64,000 nucleotides of DNA from positions 186,024 through 250,023 of the forward strand of contig LUCM01006281.1 of the NCBI GenBank assembly GCA_008360955.1, given 5' to 3'. Shown one piece after another: positions 26,831 to 38,265 of this stretch (positions within the stretch are counted from its first letter, which is position 1; each line of letters starts with the position of its first letter). Below the pieces are notes generated by a model. It did no database searches and was not told the origin of the DNA. It saw only the letters and a list, made by a program, of their open reading frames with translations. The DNA is from Fasciolopsis buskii. Its lineage: Eukaryota; Platyhelminthes; Trematoda; Plagiorchiida; Fasciolidae. The position numbers were made by a program, and so were the translations under genes.

Positions 26831-28228
26831 GGATTATGCTTCTAAATGTGGTTGATTTTTTGCATGGAAGGATATAATTTGCGGTGGTTATTTGTCTGAT
26901 ACTATGCATGTAGTGGTCTTCTTTAGTTAAAATCTCTGAAACTTGAGTTTAACAACGATGTACGATCAGTTGATTATCTCTTACCTGGTGGAATAGAGAG
27001 GTTTCGCGGTCTCTAGCAAAATGTTAAAGGTTACAATGAAACGCAAACAAAATGCACAGCACGCTGCAGTGTATTCGGCTCAAATTTAAATTCCGTTCGA
27101 ATCAATTTCCCTCACAAGTGAAGGTTCCTTGTTCGAGATCAGCGATCATTAGCAAACCACTCTAAAGTGAAATATTCCAATTAATAAATAGTTAATTCTA
27201 GCCTGAAAATATAAGAGTAATCTTGGGCAAAACATTCTTTAAAATAAGTGATTTTGCCGAACAGTCCAGCATCTATCCTGGGACCATTGTAAACACGTTT
27301 ATGCAATTTTCATTCTTCATTGAGAATCCTTTCTGCTTCATGACGAGATTATCCCGGGAACCAGCCTCATTCAGGTTTGGCTGGCCTGACTAGAGCCTAC
27401 CAACAGGCGTATTCATGGAAACCTTGATAAATTCACGCTATTTACTATTGTTCCTCCATACCAGGTGAGCGCTTGAGCTTTCGCAATATTAAGAAGAAAC
27501 ATCTGAGATGACGTAACAACTGATGATACTTGAAATGTATCAGTTTGAGCAGTCGCGCGATTGCCTTCCATCACAGTCAAGATAATGTACCAGAGTATTC
27601 TGTGACTGCGAGCAGTCGCCGATATAATGCTTTCGGAATAACTGAACGCACCTGTAAATCTTCGATTCTTTAATTAAAGTGCCTAATATTGGTTTCTTTT
27701 TTCGTTACAGACGGAAGTCGATCTGAGAGACGCGACGTTCCCGTCTGACTTCAATTTTCAATTCACTTGCAAGAAATATCAGAACGGTTATTTTGATGAC
27801 GTTAATTGAAATAATTGTTGATTTTGAAGAGTGGTTTGGCAGATATATCGGAATTGGGAGGGATTCAAGTGGTATTTTAATTTAAGAAATTCCGCTTATC
27901 GAATAAACCGAGATCCAGAAGGTATGCGTATATGCATTCTTTATAAAAGCGTGTAAACCTAGTTGTCTGGAGATGTGTTCAAACAAAGATAGCTAAAATT
28001 TTCTCTGTAGTAATTCTTTCACCTGTGTTGCACAGTGGAAAAATGAAGGTGGAGAATTGTTCCTGGTCGCTAACTACTTCTCTGTAGCGTGTGTCTCACT
28101 GGATGCAGTTGGGTTTGCGTTATCTCCATTACCAATGCAAAATTACCTGAACAGTTGAAGCTGAGGATCGGCGGGAACCATGACGTTTGGATCCCGGACA
28201 GCCGCTTGACGGGTTTTCCTGCTTGGAC

Positions 28229-28229
28229 T

Positions 28230-28265
<36 letters not shown>
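28229..28265. repeat. (TA)n microsatellite
   Basis: A TA run of about 37 bases with one TTTA interruption, the longest in the window. Confidence 0.9.
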
Positions 28266-29001
28266 CCTCACCACATAGTGATTTCAAGCAAGGTGAAATA
28301 GTTGAAGATGCTTCATGGTGAATTTGTGATACCCAAGGACCTGCCAATTTTTACTTCAGCTTATTACTCCTCAATTCATAATTTATAATACAGTGACATC
28401 GAATTTACCCATTCCACTCCTTTATACCACCCAAAGTTTATTTTTCTTTCTAATATTTATATGCGCCGCAGTTATCACTTAGAATCAGGGAATACTTTGA
28501 GATTAGTCTCTGGAATCTTGATACTGTCGTCTGGTTTGCATCTTCCAAAGCTTTACAATCTACTCGGATTTTCTATAACTTTTTGATTAACAAATGTCTT
28601 AGCCTGGTGGAAGCAAGCAGGTGGTCAGCGGTGCCAGAGCGTGGGTGTATTAATTGGCAGAAGCATCATATATTGGAACCTGATTTGGGCCGTCCTCAAT
28701 CGATGATTGATCGATGCATTCTCTAACAACCAACAGAGACTCGACTACCACGGGTCCACTAGACTACATTTTGACTTCCTTTACGCAAAGTCGATGAATC
28801 AGGACGAAATTTGCAGCAGGATATTTATTTACCTAACTTTGTGCGGCTATGTCTGTTTACCATCGCCAACTTATCGATATGCCCTGAGATTACTCAGGTT
28901 CAGAAGTCACACAGAGTTGAAACACTAGTAACCGAAAACTGAGTTTGGAATTGGGAACTGGCTCGCTGCTAACTTTGTGAATCGAATCGATCGGTGTGGC
29001 T

Positions 29002-29034
29002 ATGTCGGATAATGTCGGATAATGTCGGATAATG
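29002..29034. repeat. decamer tandem repeat, about 3.3 copies
   Basis: The unit ATGTCGGATA is repeated three times without change and continues into a fourth partial copy. It lies about 450 bases upstream of the start of PB1 copy B. Confidence 0.9.
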
Positions 29035-29424
29035 TGATGTGAACGCTGCATCAGGTTGAAAATAATCCAGGAACCTGTTCAGCCTACCCTTATTCGACCG
29101 CAACGTAAAATCGTGCTACGTAATTACAATCTGGACCGCATTTCTGTCTCCGAGACAGACTGTGGTAGCGAAACATTCTGCTAACGCTTAGTATGTGCTA
29201 TAAAACGTTTTGCTCAAATCGCAACTAGTAGAACTGCACCATTATCCATTTGCTGTGGACTGTACTTAAATTGGGTCACGCGGTTTGCGTGCCAGATATG
29301 TTGTCAATAAATATGTGGATGCTTGAATTTTCTGAACGTAGGCGGCTCTGAATGACAAATATCTGCACAAATAAACGTACAATGAGAGAAGTAGTGCTGA
29401 GTATGTGGGCCGTACGTCTGGGTT

Positions 29425-29431
29425 TATAAAT
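29425..29431 (+). promoter_or_regulatory. TATA-like box for PB1 copy B
   Basis: TATAAAT, about 55 bases upstream of the ATG at 29486, leaves room for a very short 5' leader. An unseen 5' non-coding exon is possible. Confidence 0.35.
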
Positions 29432-29485
29432 AACTAGATTAAGGCGTATCAGATTAAAGCTGCATTAACCAATTTCTGCCGCTGC

Positions 29486-29651
29486 ATGCCCGTGTTCAAG
29501 CTGATCACCCAAGTCCCATTCGCAGATGACGTTGAGGTGATTCGATGGAACATGGAAGAGAGTGTGGACCAGATCACATGGGCCCGTCTGATGGAACAAG
29601 CGCAACAATTGGTTCATCAGCCGTCATGTGATCTCCGTTTGCGTTGGTTCG
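29486..29651 (+). CDS. PB1-domain protein, copy B, exon 1
   Basis: The first coding exon runs from ATG at 29486 to a strong GTAAGT donor (intron from 29652). It encodes residues 1-55 plus one base. The sequence MPVFKLITQ opens the PB1 domain (Lys5 in strand 1), followed by VEVIRWNMEESVD, the helix WARLMEQAQQLV and strand DLRLRWF. It parallels exon 1 of copy A residue for residue apart from one gap near position 10. ATG 29486 is the first start consistent with the paralogue. Joined to exon 2 it gives 849 bases, an exact codon multiple. The two copies are transcribed away from each other, which suggests an inverted duplication. Confidence 0.8.
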
Positions 29652-32098
29652 GTAAGTTTATTGGATCGGTCATAGCACAAATCGAAGCTGGAATTTTTCT
29701 TAGTGTTATTTTGGCGTTGGAATGAAACTAGCCAGCTCGTGGTTGAGACATGTCTGCTCAATTTACAGACATTGATCATTGTAGGTCGTAAGGCAAGTGT
29801 TCCTTAGGTGATATCAAAGCCCGGCACACAATTGTAAAGCCATAAGAGGTCCAGCGAAACTGTGGCAGGAGGTGGAAGCAAGTATCTGAGTCAAAAATTA
29901 CACTTATCACGTTTTTTAATGGAAATAGACTGTCAACCAACGATCCGTTTTGTCTGCCGTGTGATAACGTCAGTTCCCATTTACCCTAGTGGAAAAATCC
30001 AAATCAAACAGACAATAAATTTTGTTTGTTTTCCGAAATCTACTTGTTTTTATTGATCTTTCATGATTAACACTCATTGATTGATACTGCAGCTGGCTAA
30101 TTTAGTCCATCGTTATTTATTGACATCCTCGCCGAGATCCACCCAACTTTTTTGACCAATATGTTATTAACAACCAAATATTACCATTTTGCTCGAGATT
30201 CATGACAACGAACAAATTCTAAGTTAGACATTCACTTTTCCCACGTATCACTTACCCAATGCATCTTCAATTTAACTTTAGGAAGCTTTCTCTAGACTGT
30301 CTTCACTTAGACCGATCGAAATCAAGGTACATTGACGGAATTGCCTCGGGTATAACTGTGTTCTCGCTGGCATTCCGACATACTAGGTTTTCGAAATAAG
30401 CTTGGGAAAACTGCACAGAAGCAGAAATTACTAGGACCTAAATCTGGGTTTATTTCCTAAGACAACGTTTACTCGAACCGATAACCGATAGATTGAATTA
30501 AAGATTCGTAAAATCTAGTAATCATTTTGATGAGTGCCCTGGAGATCCTCGTAACTGGCGGCTATCAAACATAAGCAAGTCGGAGTTTTCCAAACTTTCG
30601 CGAAATTCACAAGATTTTGTCAGTTCCGCTTCGATAGTCCTTTATCTGAGTGCAAACGTTTCACAATTTCCATGCACCGTTCGGGCATTTATGTTTCACT
30701 ACCTGATTGTGTTGGAATCTGTGATTAGTTGTTTATCCCGAAGGGATAAAAAAGAATAACTCTTGTGTTTGCGGTACTTTTGACGGTAGGCGCGCTAATG
30801 AATTATGCCGTCGGAAAGTTTCATTAAGCTAAGTGTGCACAAAGTGGTGCTATTATTGTTTGCGGGAAGGTTTGTATCGTAGAAAGGGACATTTTGATAC
30901 ACTGTCAAGTCGGAATGCAGACCATGTCATTTAACTAGGTATAGGCTAGTAACAGTTAAAATGCCTTAAAAAAGAAATGATCTCTATATGGCGAGTGGTT
31001 GCAGTTTCAATACATATTGTTCCTTCAGAAGAGGGTTACTTTGATCAATTTGCACACGAACGAGTATAGCCTTTCATCGAGGGGATAGTTGGGAATATCT
31101 CCTACATAAAATGCGGTTTTCCTTTCCACAGTTTGTGATATTGACAATGCCAGGGCAGTGCACTATGCGATTCCAACATTTTCATTGTTACTTTAACTTC
31201 GGCTTATATGAACAACTTTCAAGATGGAAGAGTTTTATTTTTTTATTTTTTATTCACTTTTATTATAAAGATAACTGCGCGCGCACCTTTCTGGGAGTGT
31301 TTCGACATGTTGATGGACGCCATGTGGGGATTTGATTGGCAATGGGAAGATTCGGACACCGGGTTCATCAGTTTCAGACGTCACGATGTTGACCACCGAT
31401 CAATTTCTAGCCCTATGCAACTAAATATGTGGTCCTAACAAATGAATTGGGCGGTTGCTTTATAATTCAGAAAAGAGTTACGTAATTTCCACCACTGAAG
31501 TCTCGCTCCGATGAATTAGTCCTTTAGTGTGTTCTATGTCACTATGCATCCCGATTCCTGATTACTCGATAACTTCAATCTCCTTTTGGCTGATCATCAC
31601 TGATTTGGAGTTTTGTTTAATTGTTTGACGTCCCCGTGTTTTGCCAGTGCATCATATTCAGCTATCTTGTGTCTGCCGTGAAAACTATCCACAGTGATTG
31701 CGTAATCCATGGTATAGGTCGAATACTAATGAGACTGCCAACCTCAAGAAACTACCAGTATATAACATACATTCCTTTGGATGTTTGTAAAACTACAAGG
31801 AATTAATATTAGTTCTTGGACTGTTTGTCAGGCTACTATCAATTTTCTTGTATTCAGTTCAGGAATCTGGGATTTGTAGACGGAATAGCTTAACCTCTTT
31901 CTGCGGTTGGCTTCGCTATACAGTGCGGTGCACGGGCGAGACTGATATTTTACAGTGACATCACATAGAATATGCATTTGAAGTTGATTGCCTGAATGAA
32001 CATCTGAGTTTAAACAAGTGACGTGATCCTTTATTATCATTACCGGTTTGATTTGCGTTTCAAGTCTAGCAAAAAAAACAATCTCTATTTCAATCTAG
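29652..32098 (+). other. intron of PB1 copy B (2447 bases)
   Basis: A phase 1 intron with GTAAGT donor and a pyrimidine-rich acceptor ending CAATCTAG at 32098. It contains no recognised repeat or nested gene. The open frames at 31111-31438 and 31621-31806 have no motif. Confidence 0.75.
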
Positions 32099-32781
32099 AC
32101 GGAGAAGATTACTGTCTTCTGAACAACGACGAACAACTCAGAGATGCCATTGCATCAGTGCTAGGAGCTGGAAAAGTATACGTTCGTATCTACGTCACCT
32201 TCGACAAACAACAATCATGTGCAGCATCTTATGATAATCAAATAACATACTGCACATCCGCAATGGACTTTATGAACCCCGACCCAATGCTTGAATTTGA
32301 CTGCCAACCAAATGAGACGTGCATTCAGGTGCACTCAAGATCTGTTACATCGGTTAGGGAAGATGTTGAGGACGAAGCTGCCGGACCGCTGTTGCCCGAG
32401 ACCGAATGCGGAGCGGAGAACGCAATCACTAGTTATCCGAGCGGAAATGACCAATCAGCACATAAGTCCGCTGAGGAAACACCTGTTCAACTCACAAATT
32501 CATCAGCTGACAATGGCCCACCCAGTCCAGAACCACGATCCTATCCAGAAATAAAGGATTATGGTTCCGTGGAGAACCTTCAAAACACCGCATGGGATTC
32601 AAGCTCACATGGTCAGCAATGTCGCCACTGCCCCGTACTCTGTAACGTCTCCTCAAGCAATTCTTGCTATTGTCACCTGGTTTCAGACACATTTCGCCAT
32701 TCCACGCAAACTGTCCAACATGGAATTAGGAAAGCACGTCGAGAAATAAGTAGAGTAATTAAAAAAATTCCACATTTGTAA
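32099..32781 (+). CDS. PB1-domain protein, copy B, exon 2 (terminal)
   Basis: Terminal coding exon, ending TAA at 32781, of a 282-residue protein. The split codon g|AC gives the Asp that starts the OPCA motif DGEDYCLLNNDEQL (residues 56-69), and the domain closes with YVRIYVT (83-89). A polar, mostly disordered-looking tail rich in Ser, Glu, Pro and Asn follows. Near the C terminus is a cysteine cluster (CRHCPVLC, then CYCHLV) and a basic helix with VQHGIRKARREI (261-272), parallel to the end of copy A. The cysteine spacing does not fit a ZZ finger, and there is no UBA domain, so this is not a full p62. The longer tail accounts for the size difference from copy A (282 against 189). A PB1 scaffold or adaptor role is inferred. 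Confidence 0.8.
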
Positions 32782-34836
32782 TTGATTATTAGTCAATCAG
32801 AACTATTGTGTAGCTGAAAACCATCTATACAATTGGTGAGTTACAAGATTCTCGATTCTGACACAGTTAAATCAGATGAGTAACTATTATTGGTTCATTG
32901 AGACCCCAATTTCAGCTTCAATAAGTTTAACGATCGGCGTCCACCTAATGAGAAAATTGGTTTCATGAACAACAACTAAGTTCGCAAGTGAAGACCCAGA
33001 TCTCCATGCCCATTGAAGAACTCAAATAATCCAATCTGGCCTAGTATTCACTATAGATAAATGCGTGCAAAGTATTGACGAGTACTGTAATCTTCGGAGT
33101 GTGGAACAGCGAAGTCAACGGCTGACATATCAAAGTGTTGATCGGATTGCCTTGCGAAGACGCATGACGTAAACAGCCCACAATCGTTCATTTTAACAAG
33201 TTCACAGGTGAAGTGATTAATGGGTATTTTTCTGTGGTTTCCAACATGCACGCATGCAACTGCCTCGAGCGTGGGATCAATGAATATAACGCAGGACTAC
33301 GTGTGGATATGCGAATACATTATTCATTATGGAAGATGCAATCTGGGTTGCGAGTGCTGCCGCTCCAAGCTCAAACAACGTAGCATTAAAAATCATGTGA
33401 CGAATTATCGTATCGTTCAAACAAGAGTCGATCATGTGGTGGCTGATGAACCCGTGCCCGACTACACCCAGGGACGGAGGTAAAAATGAAAATTGTTTAA
33501 TTTAAATGGTTAACAAATCTTCGAGAAATAGTTCAGATCACCTGGAGGTTTTGGTTTTTCATCCCATAATGATTTTTCCAGGATTCGGTGACCGGCTTAA
33601 GTATGCTGCACACCATTTCTATTGAGCTGATGCAATGTGGAATTTTCACTGCCACAGTGGCGAACAAGACCGGATCATGAATTTTGGTTAGAGCCGCAGA
33701 TCAACACAAGCTTCAAGAAAACAAATAAGACATAAAACGTTCTTCGATCTTAAGTCTCTGTCCTCAGGCGTGAAAGTTGACAATTACAATCGGCATCATT
33801 GACACATTTCCATGATGATATAGGGGATGTCAGCGCTGCGTGAAATGCTTAAAACGAATAAGTCGATTCGTCTGTTTCCTAATTAAAACCCTGAGAACCA
33901 TTTACGCTTACAACCAAAGATTCATCAGGTTCAAAAGGTAGATTATCTCTACAAAATCACTGCACTGGTTTCAAAATTTGGCACAAAGTTACAAGTAAAT
34001 CGAGATTTGACTTTTACTTTGCGTTTTTGTTATCTGGGGTAAATGGGGTTATGCTGATAAAATCCTTATCCATTTATTTTACACAATACTACACTGTAAT
34101 CACTGAGATCGTGTAGACTGGCCTTCCAAAACATTATACTTTCAATTCTGCTCTCCAAGCACGTTAGCGGAAAATATACTGGGGTTGATCAAGTATTCTT
34201 AACTGCATTACTGCTAAACATCCCCCCCGGAGACCACCGGTTTTCCTGTGTCAGTAAAACTTAGAGGACTGGTACGTGAACTGATAAAACGTAATTCGAT
34301 CATAAGCAACAAGACACAATTATAGTGTTCTAATGTGCGTTACAATGGAACTGATATTAACTAAGCAACCAAGGACAACGAGAAGAACACGATACTTGGA
34401 AGACGGTGTTCCAGTTTATCTATGAGTCAATTTTTATGCAAAAATCAAAGAACCCTGATTGGTGGAATGTCTTTGGGTCAGCCGTACATAGAAAATGTTG
34501 GAAATTCTCGTCCGTATACCGTAACGATTATGATGTGATGGCATTGTTCGCAAGTTTCGTCGAGGTCATTCCGGAAGGTTCCACATAAGTTGCACGCATA
34601 CTCATTACGGTAATCCATGTATACACAGAAGGACTAAAACAACACAAATGACATTTCCGAATTATGAAAGTATGAGGGCACTAAAAATGCCAAGGAAGCC
34701 TTAAACTGGTCTACTTCAACTGTCACATGTGGGATGAGACCGGTTCACATAGCTCTACATTAATCGTAGGATCTTTTGACCAATTCCGAAGACGAATGCT
34801 CCAGTAAACACGATTAATCAGATAATAAAATTTCAC
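32782..34836. other. 3' flank of PB1 copy B, no further gene recognised
   Basis: No canonical AATAAA follows closely after 32781 (ATTAAA-like at about 33393). The open frame 33220-33483 (plus, 87 codons) has no motif. A segment near 34811-34847 is repeated in diverged form near 36199-36236. Confidence 0.4.
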
Positions 34837-35000
34837 TGGTCCACCACAATCTACAAGCAGCTGACATGCATCGGTGAAGACAAGCGGTTATGACAAATAT
34901 TCAATTTTGAAATGCGTATTTCGAAACGCAGCAAGTTGCATACACTGATTTCAATTCGTCGGCTGACGATTCAGTGAACCAGGGATAATAACGAAATATT
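34837..35000 (+). repeat. inverted repeat, left arm
   Basis: About 160 bases that reappear as reverse complement at 38110-38265. Shared landmarks are CATGCATCGGTGAAGA, GCGGTTATGACAA, CACTGATTTCAATTC, GGCTGACGATTCAG and GATAATAACGAAATATT. By eye, identity is high in the core (roughly 85-90%). It ends abruptly after CGAAATATT in both arms. No transposase or coding frame is obvious, so it is probably two opposed copies of an unrecognised dispersed repeat. Confidence 0.8.
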
Positions 35001-37065
35001 ATCTTCGAGATAGCTACCGGAACGAGAATGAGGCTTCCATTTCAGAGGCATTTTGCGTAACTCAGTGTGGAACCGATGCACGACAGCGAACGCCAAAGCG
35101 GCTTTTCATAAATGATCGACGTGAATATCGTTGGATAGAACAATTCATACGTCGGTCAGATTACACATCTGAAAATCGGTTCGCCTAATCTGATGTTATT
35201 AGCTCCTCACCTCCCAATAACCCTTAACAACTTATGGTTCATGGAGCAAAATCGACTTATTGGTAATCAGAAAGCACGGAAGGTCAATTGCAAAATTTAT
35301 ATCCCTCAGTGACACATGCATGGTGTCCGTTTCGGGCACGAGAAAGAAAATATAAGAATCAGGAATCCATGGTCGCAGGAGTGGACCAGTGATCTGGTAT
35401 CAAACAAAGCAGAAGATAGAATCAGTGCTCAACATGCCATCTAGAACCGGTTTTATCAGTTTCTGATAAGCATGTACGGAGCATTCGTGCACCCCAATGG
35501 TGAATGTACGTATTAATAAATCGAGTAAACCATCAGTCCGACGAATTATCCGACGTTTTTAATAAATCAATCTCCGATTCCTTCGGTCAAAATCATAAAA
35601 TACAGAATGATCCGGTTCACGACAAAATCAAAAAACGAACATGGCAATTCAATCCGCACGTCACTGATCGGTGAGTAATTCCTACTAAATCCATAAGGTT
35701 AAATTATGGAATCATTTTGCGTCACGAAACACAAAACCGCTATAGGTCAAGATCAACACCAGACGGAATGATCACACAAAATTAAGAACAGGAATGTCTT
35801 GCAATGAAAAAGATTACAAAGTTTATTCTGCGTGGCTCGTGTTAGGTTAGGTAATTGCTTGCGCGATCTAGCACGCAACAAACAACGAGAAGCAAAAAGG
35901 CTCTTCAATTCACGATAGCAATGCTGTTCAGAAGAACACAAGACTCACATATTTAAAGAAAAAATCGCCTGAAGGAAAAAATTCCACTTTCTCGCATTAT
36001 GATGTGTTCAACAAAGAATAGTGCAAGGAGTCGGGACAAATTCATCCCAAGTGATATGGTTTTTGCATAGAATGAAAACAATTGCGAATGCATGCACAAT
36101 TCAGTGTTTTTGAGGTATTCCAGAAGGGGAATTTCGTGGGTGTAAACAAAGGCCATCGTTTATTACAATAGAAACGAGGAATTGTTTGAATGGTAAATAG
36201 ATTGATCAGATAATAATACTTCAGTGGTCTACTACTAAAAGTTCTAGGAAATCAAGCATACAGAGCTGGACACACCAATGTTGGCACGAATAGGAGGTGG
36301 ACGAAACTACCATTAGGGATTGATCATACGGAAAATTCGTGCTCATTTCACGACTAATGCTCGAAAAAAGGAAGACGGGAAAGTAAAATAGATTCATAGA
36401 ACGAAGTAGCGGAATTGTACAATCGATTAGCAACCGGCTACAGTAAAACAAGTTCTCACAAATTTAATTTGAGAGACGAAAAGACAATTATCTCATGAAA
36501 CACTGAGGTAACACCAGTGATAAATGCCTTGAGGATGAGTGATTGAGGTAAGAGGAATGTCGTAAAGCTGCTCATGTTAAGCCACAAGCATTGTTGATTG
36601 ATCAGTGCTGGTCCTATGATGTACGATGTGAATGAGAAACGCGTATTATCACAACCACAAAGTTCTGTACGCCATTTTCTGTAAACTCCCCGTGCCAGCG
36701 TTAACATCAACCTATTTTCGTTTGGCCAAGAAAGCAGCGATTGAACAAAACGGCTAGGGTAACCAATGAGTCCAGCTATTTTTCTGCCGATTTAAGCGAC
36801 CTATCCTCCAATACCATTTGGATGTCAAATATTTTGAACAAATAATTATTGTTTCCATCTAGCCTAAGTGTAGAGTTACAATTGACAGAAGCTAATTTTA
36901 TTAGGTTTTCAAACCGGATATTGGAAGCAATAGTGTACAGAATTACTGACGAGTCCTTTGCTAGTGGCCAAATTTAATTTGAAATCACCGAAGTGCATCA
37001 GGACATTTTTTACTCTGGAATGCCATTTGCTCCGTTTCCATTGTCTGTCTGCCGCACCAACACGT
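35001..37065. other. no recognised gene; spacer of inverted repeat
   Basis: AT-rich. A partial diverged direct copy of the sequence at 34811-34847 lies at 36199-36236 (GATCAGATAATAAT, then a TGGTCTACTAC-type segment). The open frame 36456-36710 (minus, 84 codons) has no recognised motif. Confidence 0.4.
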
Positions 37066-37473
37066 TTATTTTGAGCTGGGGAAGGGGGCTGAGGTAGAAA
37101 TGAATTCCTGAAGTTCAGCACAAAAATAAAATCCAGTTTGGAAGTGGTTGCAAGGATGACGAGATGGCACTCCTAGAATGTAGTAGTTCAATGAAAATCC
37201 TGTGGACCCCTTCATACATAACACAGTCAATCCTGTGTCGCGCACCAGTTCCGATGGATCGGCACCATTGGAATTTGCAAATGTTGCACCATACGCTTTG
37301 CACCACGTTTGTACACCTGGTTAAAATTCTTCGATAGACTTCCAAAATGTAGTATTAAAGTACCATTCTTTATCGTCCAATTTTCTTCGCGCCCCAGAAT
37401 TTTCAAAAACAGCAAAAATTAGTAACATGAGTTGGATCGTAGTTGTGAATTTGCTCACAATAACTGCAGTCAT
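37066..37473 (-). pseudogene. secreted C-type-lectin-like ORF with one in-frame stop
   Basis: A 136-codon minus-strand frame from ATG 37473 to TAA 37066, interrupted once by TAA at codon 51 (37323-37321). It begins with a credible signal peptide (hydrophobic core LMLLIFAVF, small residues NSGA near position 28). Then come EWYFNTTFW, WCKAYGATFA, VLCMKG and HPCNHFQTGFYFC. The start (W-C-x2-YGA) and end (C-x8-FxFC) resemble a C-type lectin-like fold with four cysteines, but the usual 70 or so residues between the first two cysteines are cut to under 30. AATAAA overlaps the final stop. The internal stop could be a pseudogene lesion, a polymorphism, or a sign of unseen splicing. The nearby GTACTT/AACCAG pair would shift the frame. 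Family assignment is tentative. Confidence 0.4.
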
Positions 37474-37617
37474 TTTATTCTGATGTTGGTGGTAGCAAAA
37501 TAAGGTTTACTCAAAGGAGTTCATAAATGCCATCCGAGGTTGTTAAGAAACAAAGACTTCAAAAAGTTCGACGCTTGAGGATATAATCAATGCGCAGCAT
37601 TGGGTGGGCGCAGTCAC

Positions 37618-37751
37618 CTTTGAACCCGAGAGAACGGATCCAAATTCGCTGAGAAAGTCATTCGTTGTGTGTAACTGAATAGATGACAATCGAGATTTGT
37701 CATTCCCAGCTAATGTAGAGAAAAGGGAGAGCTCCAAAGCCTCCGACAAAT
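37618..37751 (-). CDS. possible internal exon, unknown protein
   Basis: A 134-base minus-strand open segment flanked by a plausible acceptor (GCATTTTTGACCAG) and a GTGACT donor. It reads SEALELSLFSTLAGNDKSRL, then IQLHTTNDFLSEFG. It is compositionally protein-like but I recognise no family. Its phase (1 in, 0 out) would allow splicing to AAT at 37479, just upstream of the secreted-type ORF. That would turn the ORF's signal peptide into an internal segment, so both cannot be right as described. Confidence 0.25.
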
Positions 37752-38109
37752 CTGGTCAAAAATGCATGAAGTAGCCGTTCCTATGATTAAACCCATTTTC
37801 TACAAAAGTCATTTGTCAAATAGCTGTTCTATTTCGTTGTTAGGATTTGACCTCTTTCTGGACGTTATGATAATGACTTGAAAATGGATAATCAAAATGA
37901 TTTTGGCTCTATCAGTCCTCTTTGAATGTAAAACTTGCCTTGAGAAAGACTACCAACGGTAGTCCAAACGTTGGTGCATTACATTTACCAATGACACTAT
38001 ATTATTAACATTATATCGTTCACAGTAAAAATCCGCAGTTGTGTTCCAAATTTGCTTTTGCTTTGTACTTGCATTTTCCCAAGTCAAAAAGAGGACTGAC
38101 AGAGCAAAA

Positions 38110-38265
38110 ATATTTCGTTATTATCCCTGGTTCGCTGAATCGTCAGCCAATGAATTGAAATCAGTGTACGTAACTTGCTGCGTTTCTAAATACGTACTTT
38201 GAAATTGTCATAACCGCATGTCTTCACCGATGCATGTAAGTTACCTGTAGATTGCAGTTTACCAT
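38110..38265 (-). repeat. inverted repeat, right arm
   Basis: Reverse-complement partner of 34837-35000. The pair encloses about 3.1 kb including the secreted-type ORF. Confidence 0.8.

Larger units (their letters stand above)
25601..29424. other. divergent intergenic region between PB1 copies
   Basis: The roughly 4 kb between the two divergent PB1 start codons holds no recognised gene. It contains TA microsatellites (26812-26830, 28229-28265) and a decamer tandem repeat (29002-29034). It presumably contains both promoters, and no CpG-rich or shared bidirectional core was evident by eye. Confidence 0.5.

Noticed and set aside
32023..32098. Reading copy B exon 2 as an independent gene from ATG 32023
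   Set aside because: The first 25 residues of that frame are the pyrimidine-rich end of the intron. A clear CAATCTAG acceptor at 32098 and the phase match to exon 1 explain the frame better.
14971..32781. Naming the PB1 pair SQSTM1
   Set aside because: Only the PB1 domain resembles p62; no ZZ finger or UBA is present in either product.
37115..37415. Two other open minus-strand frames over the secreted-type ORF
   Set aside because: They lack a signal peptide and read as low-quality sequence. The frame from 37473 has the better composition on both sides of the stop.
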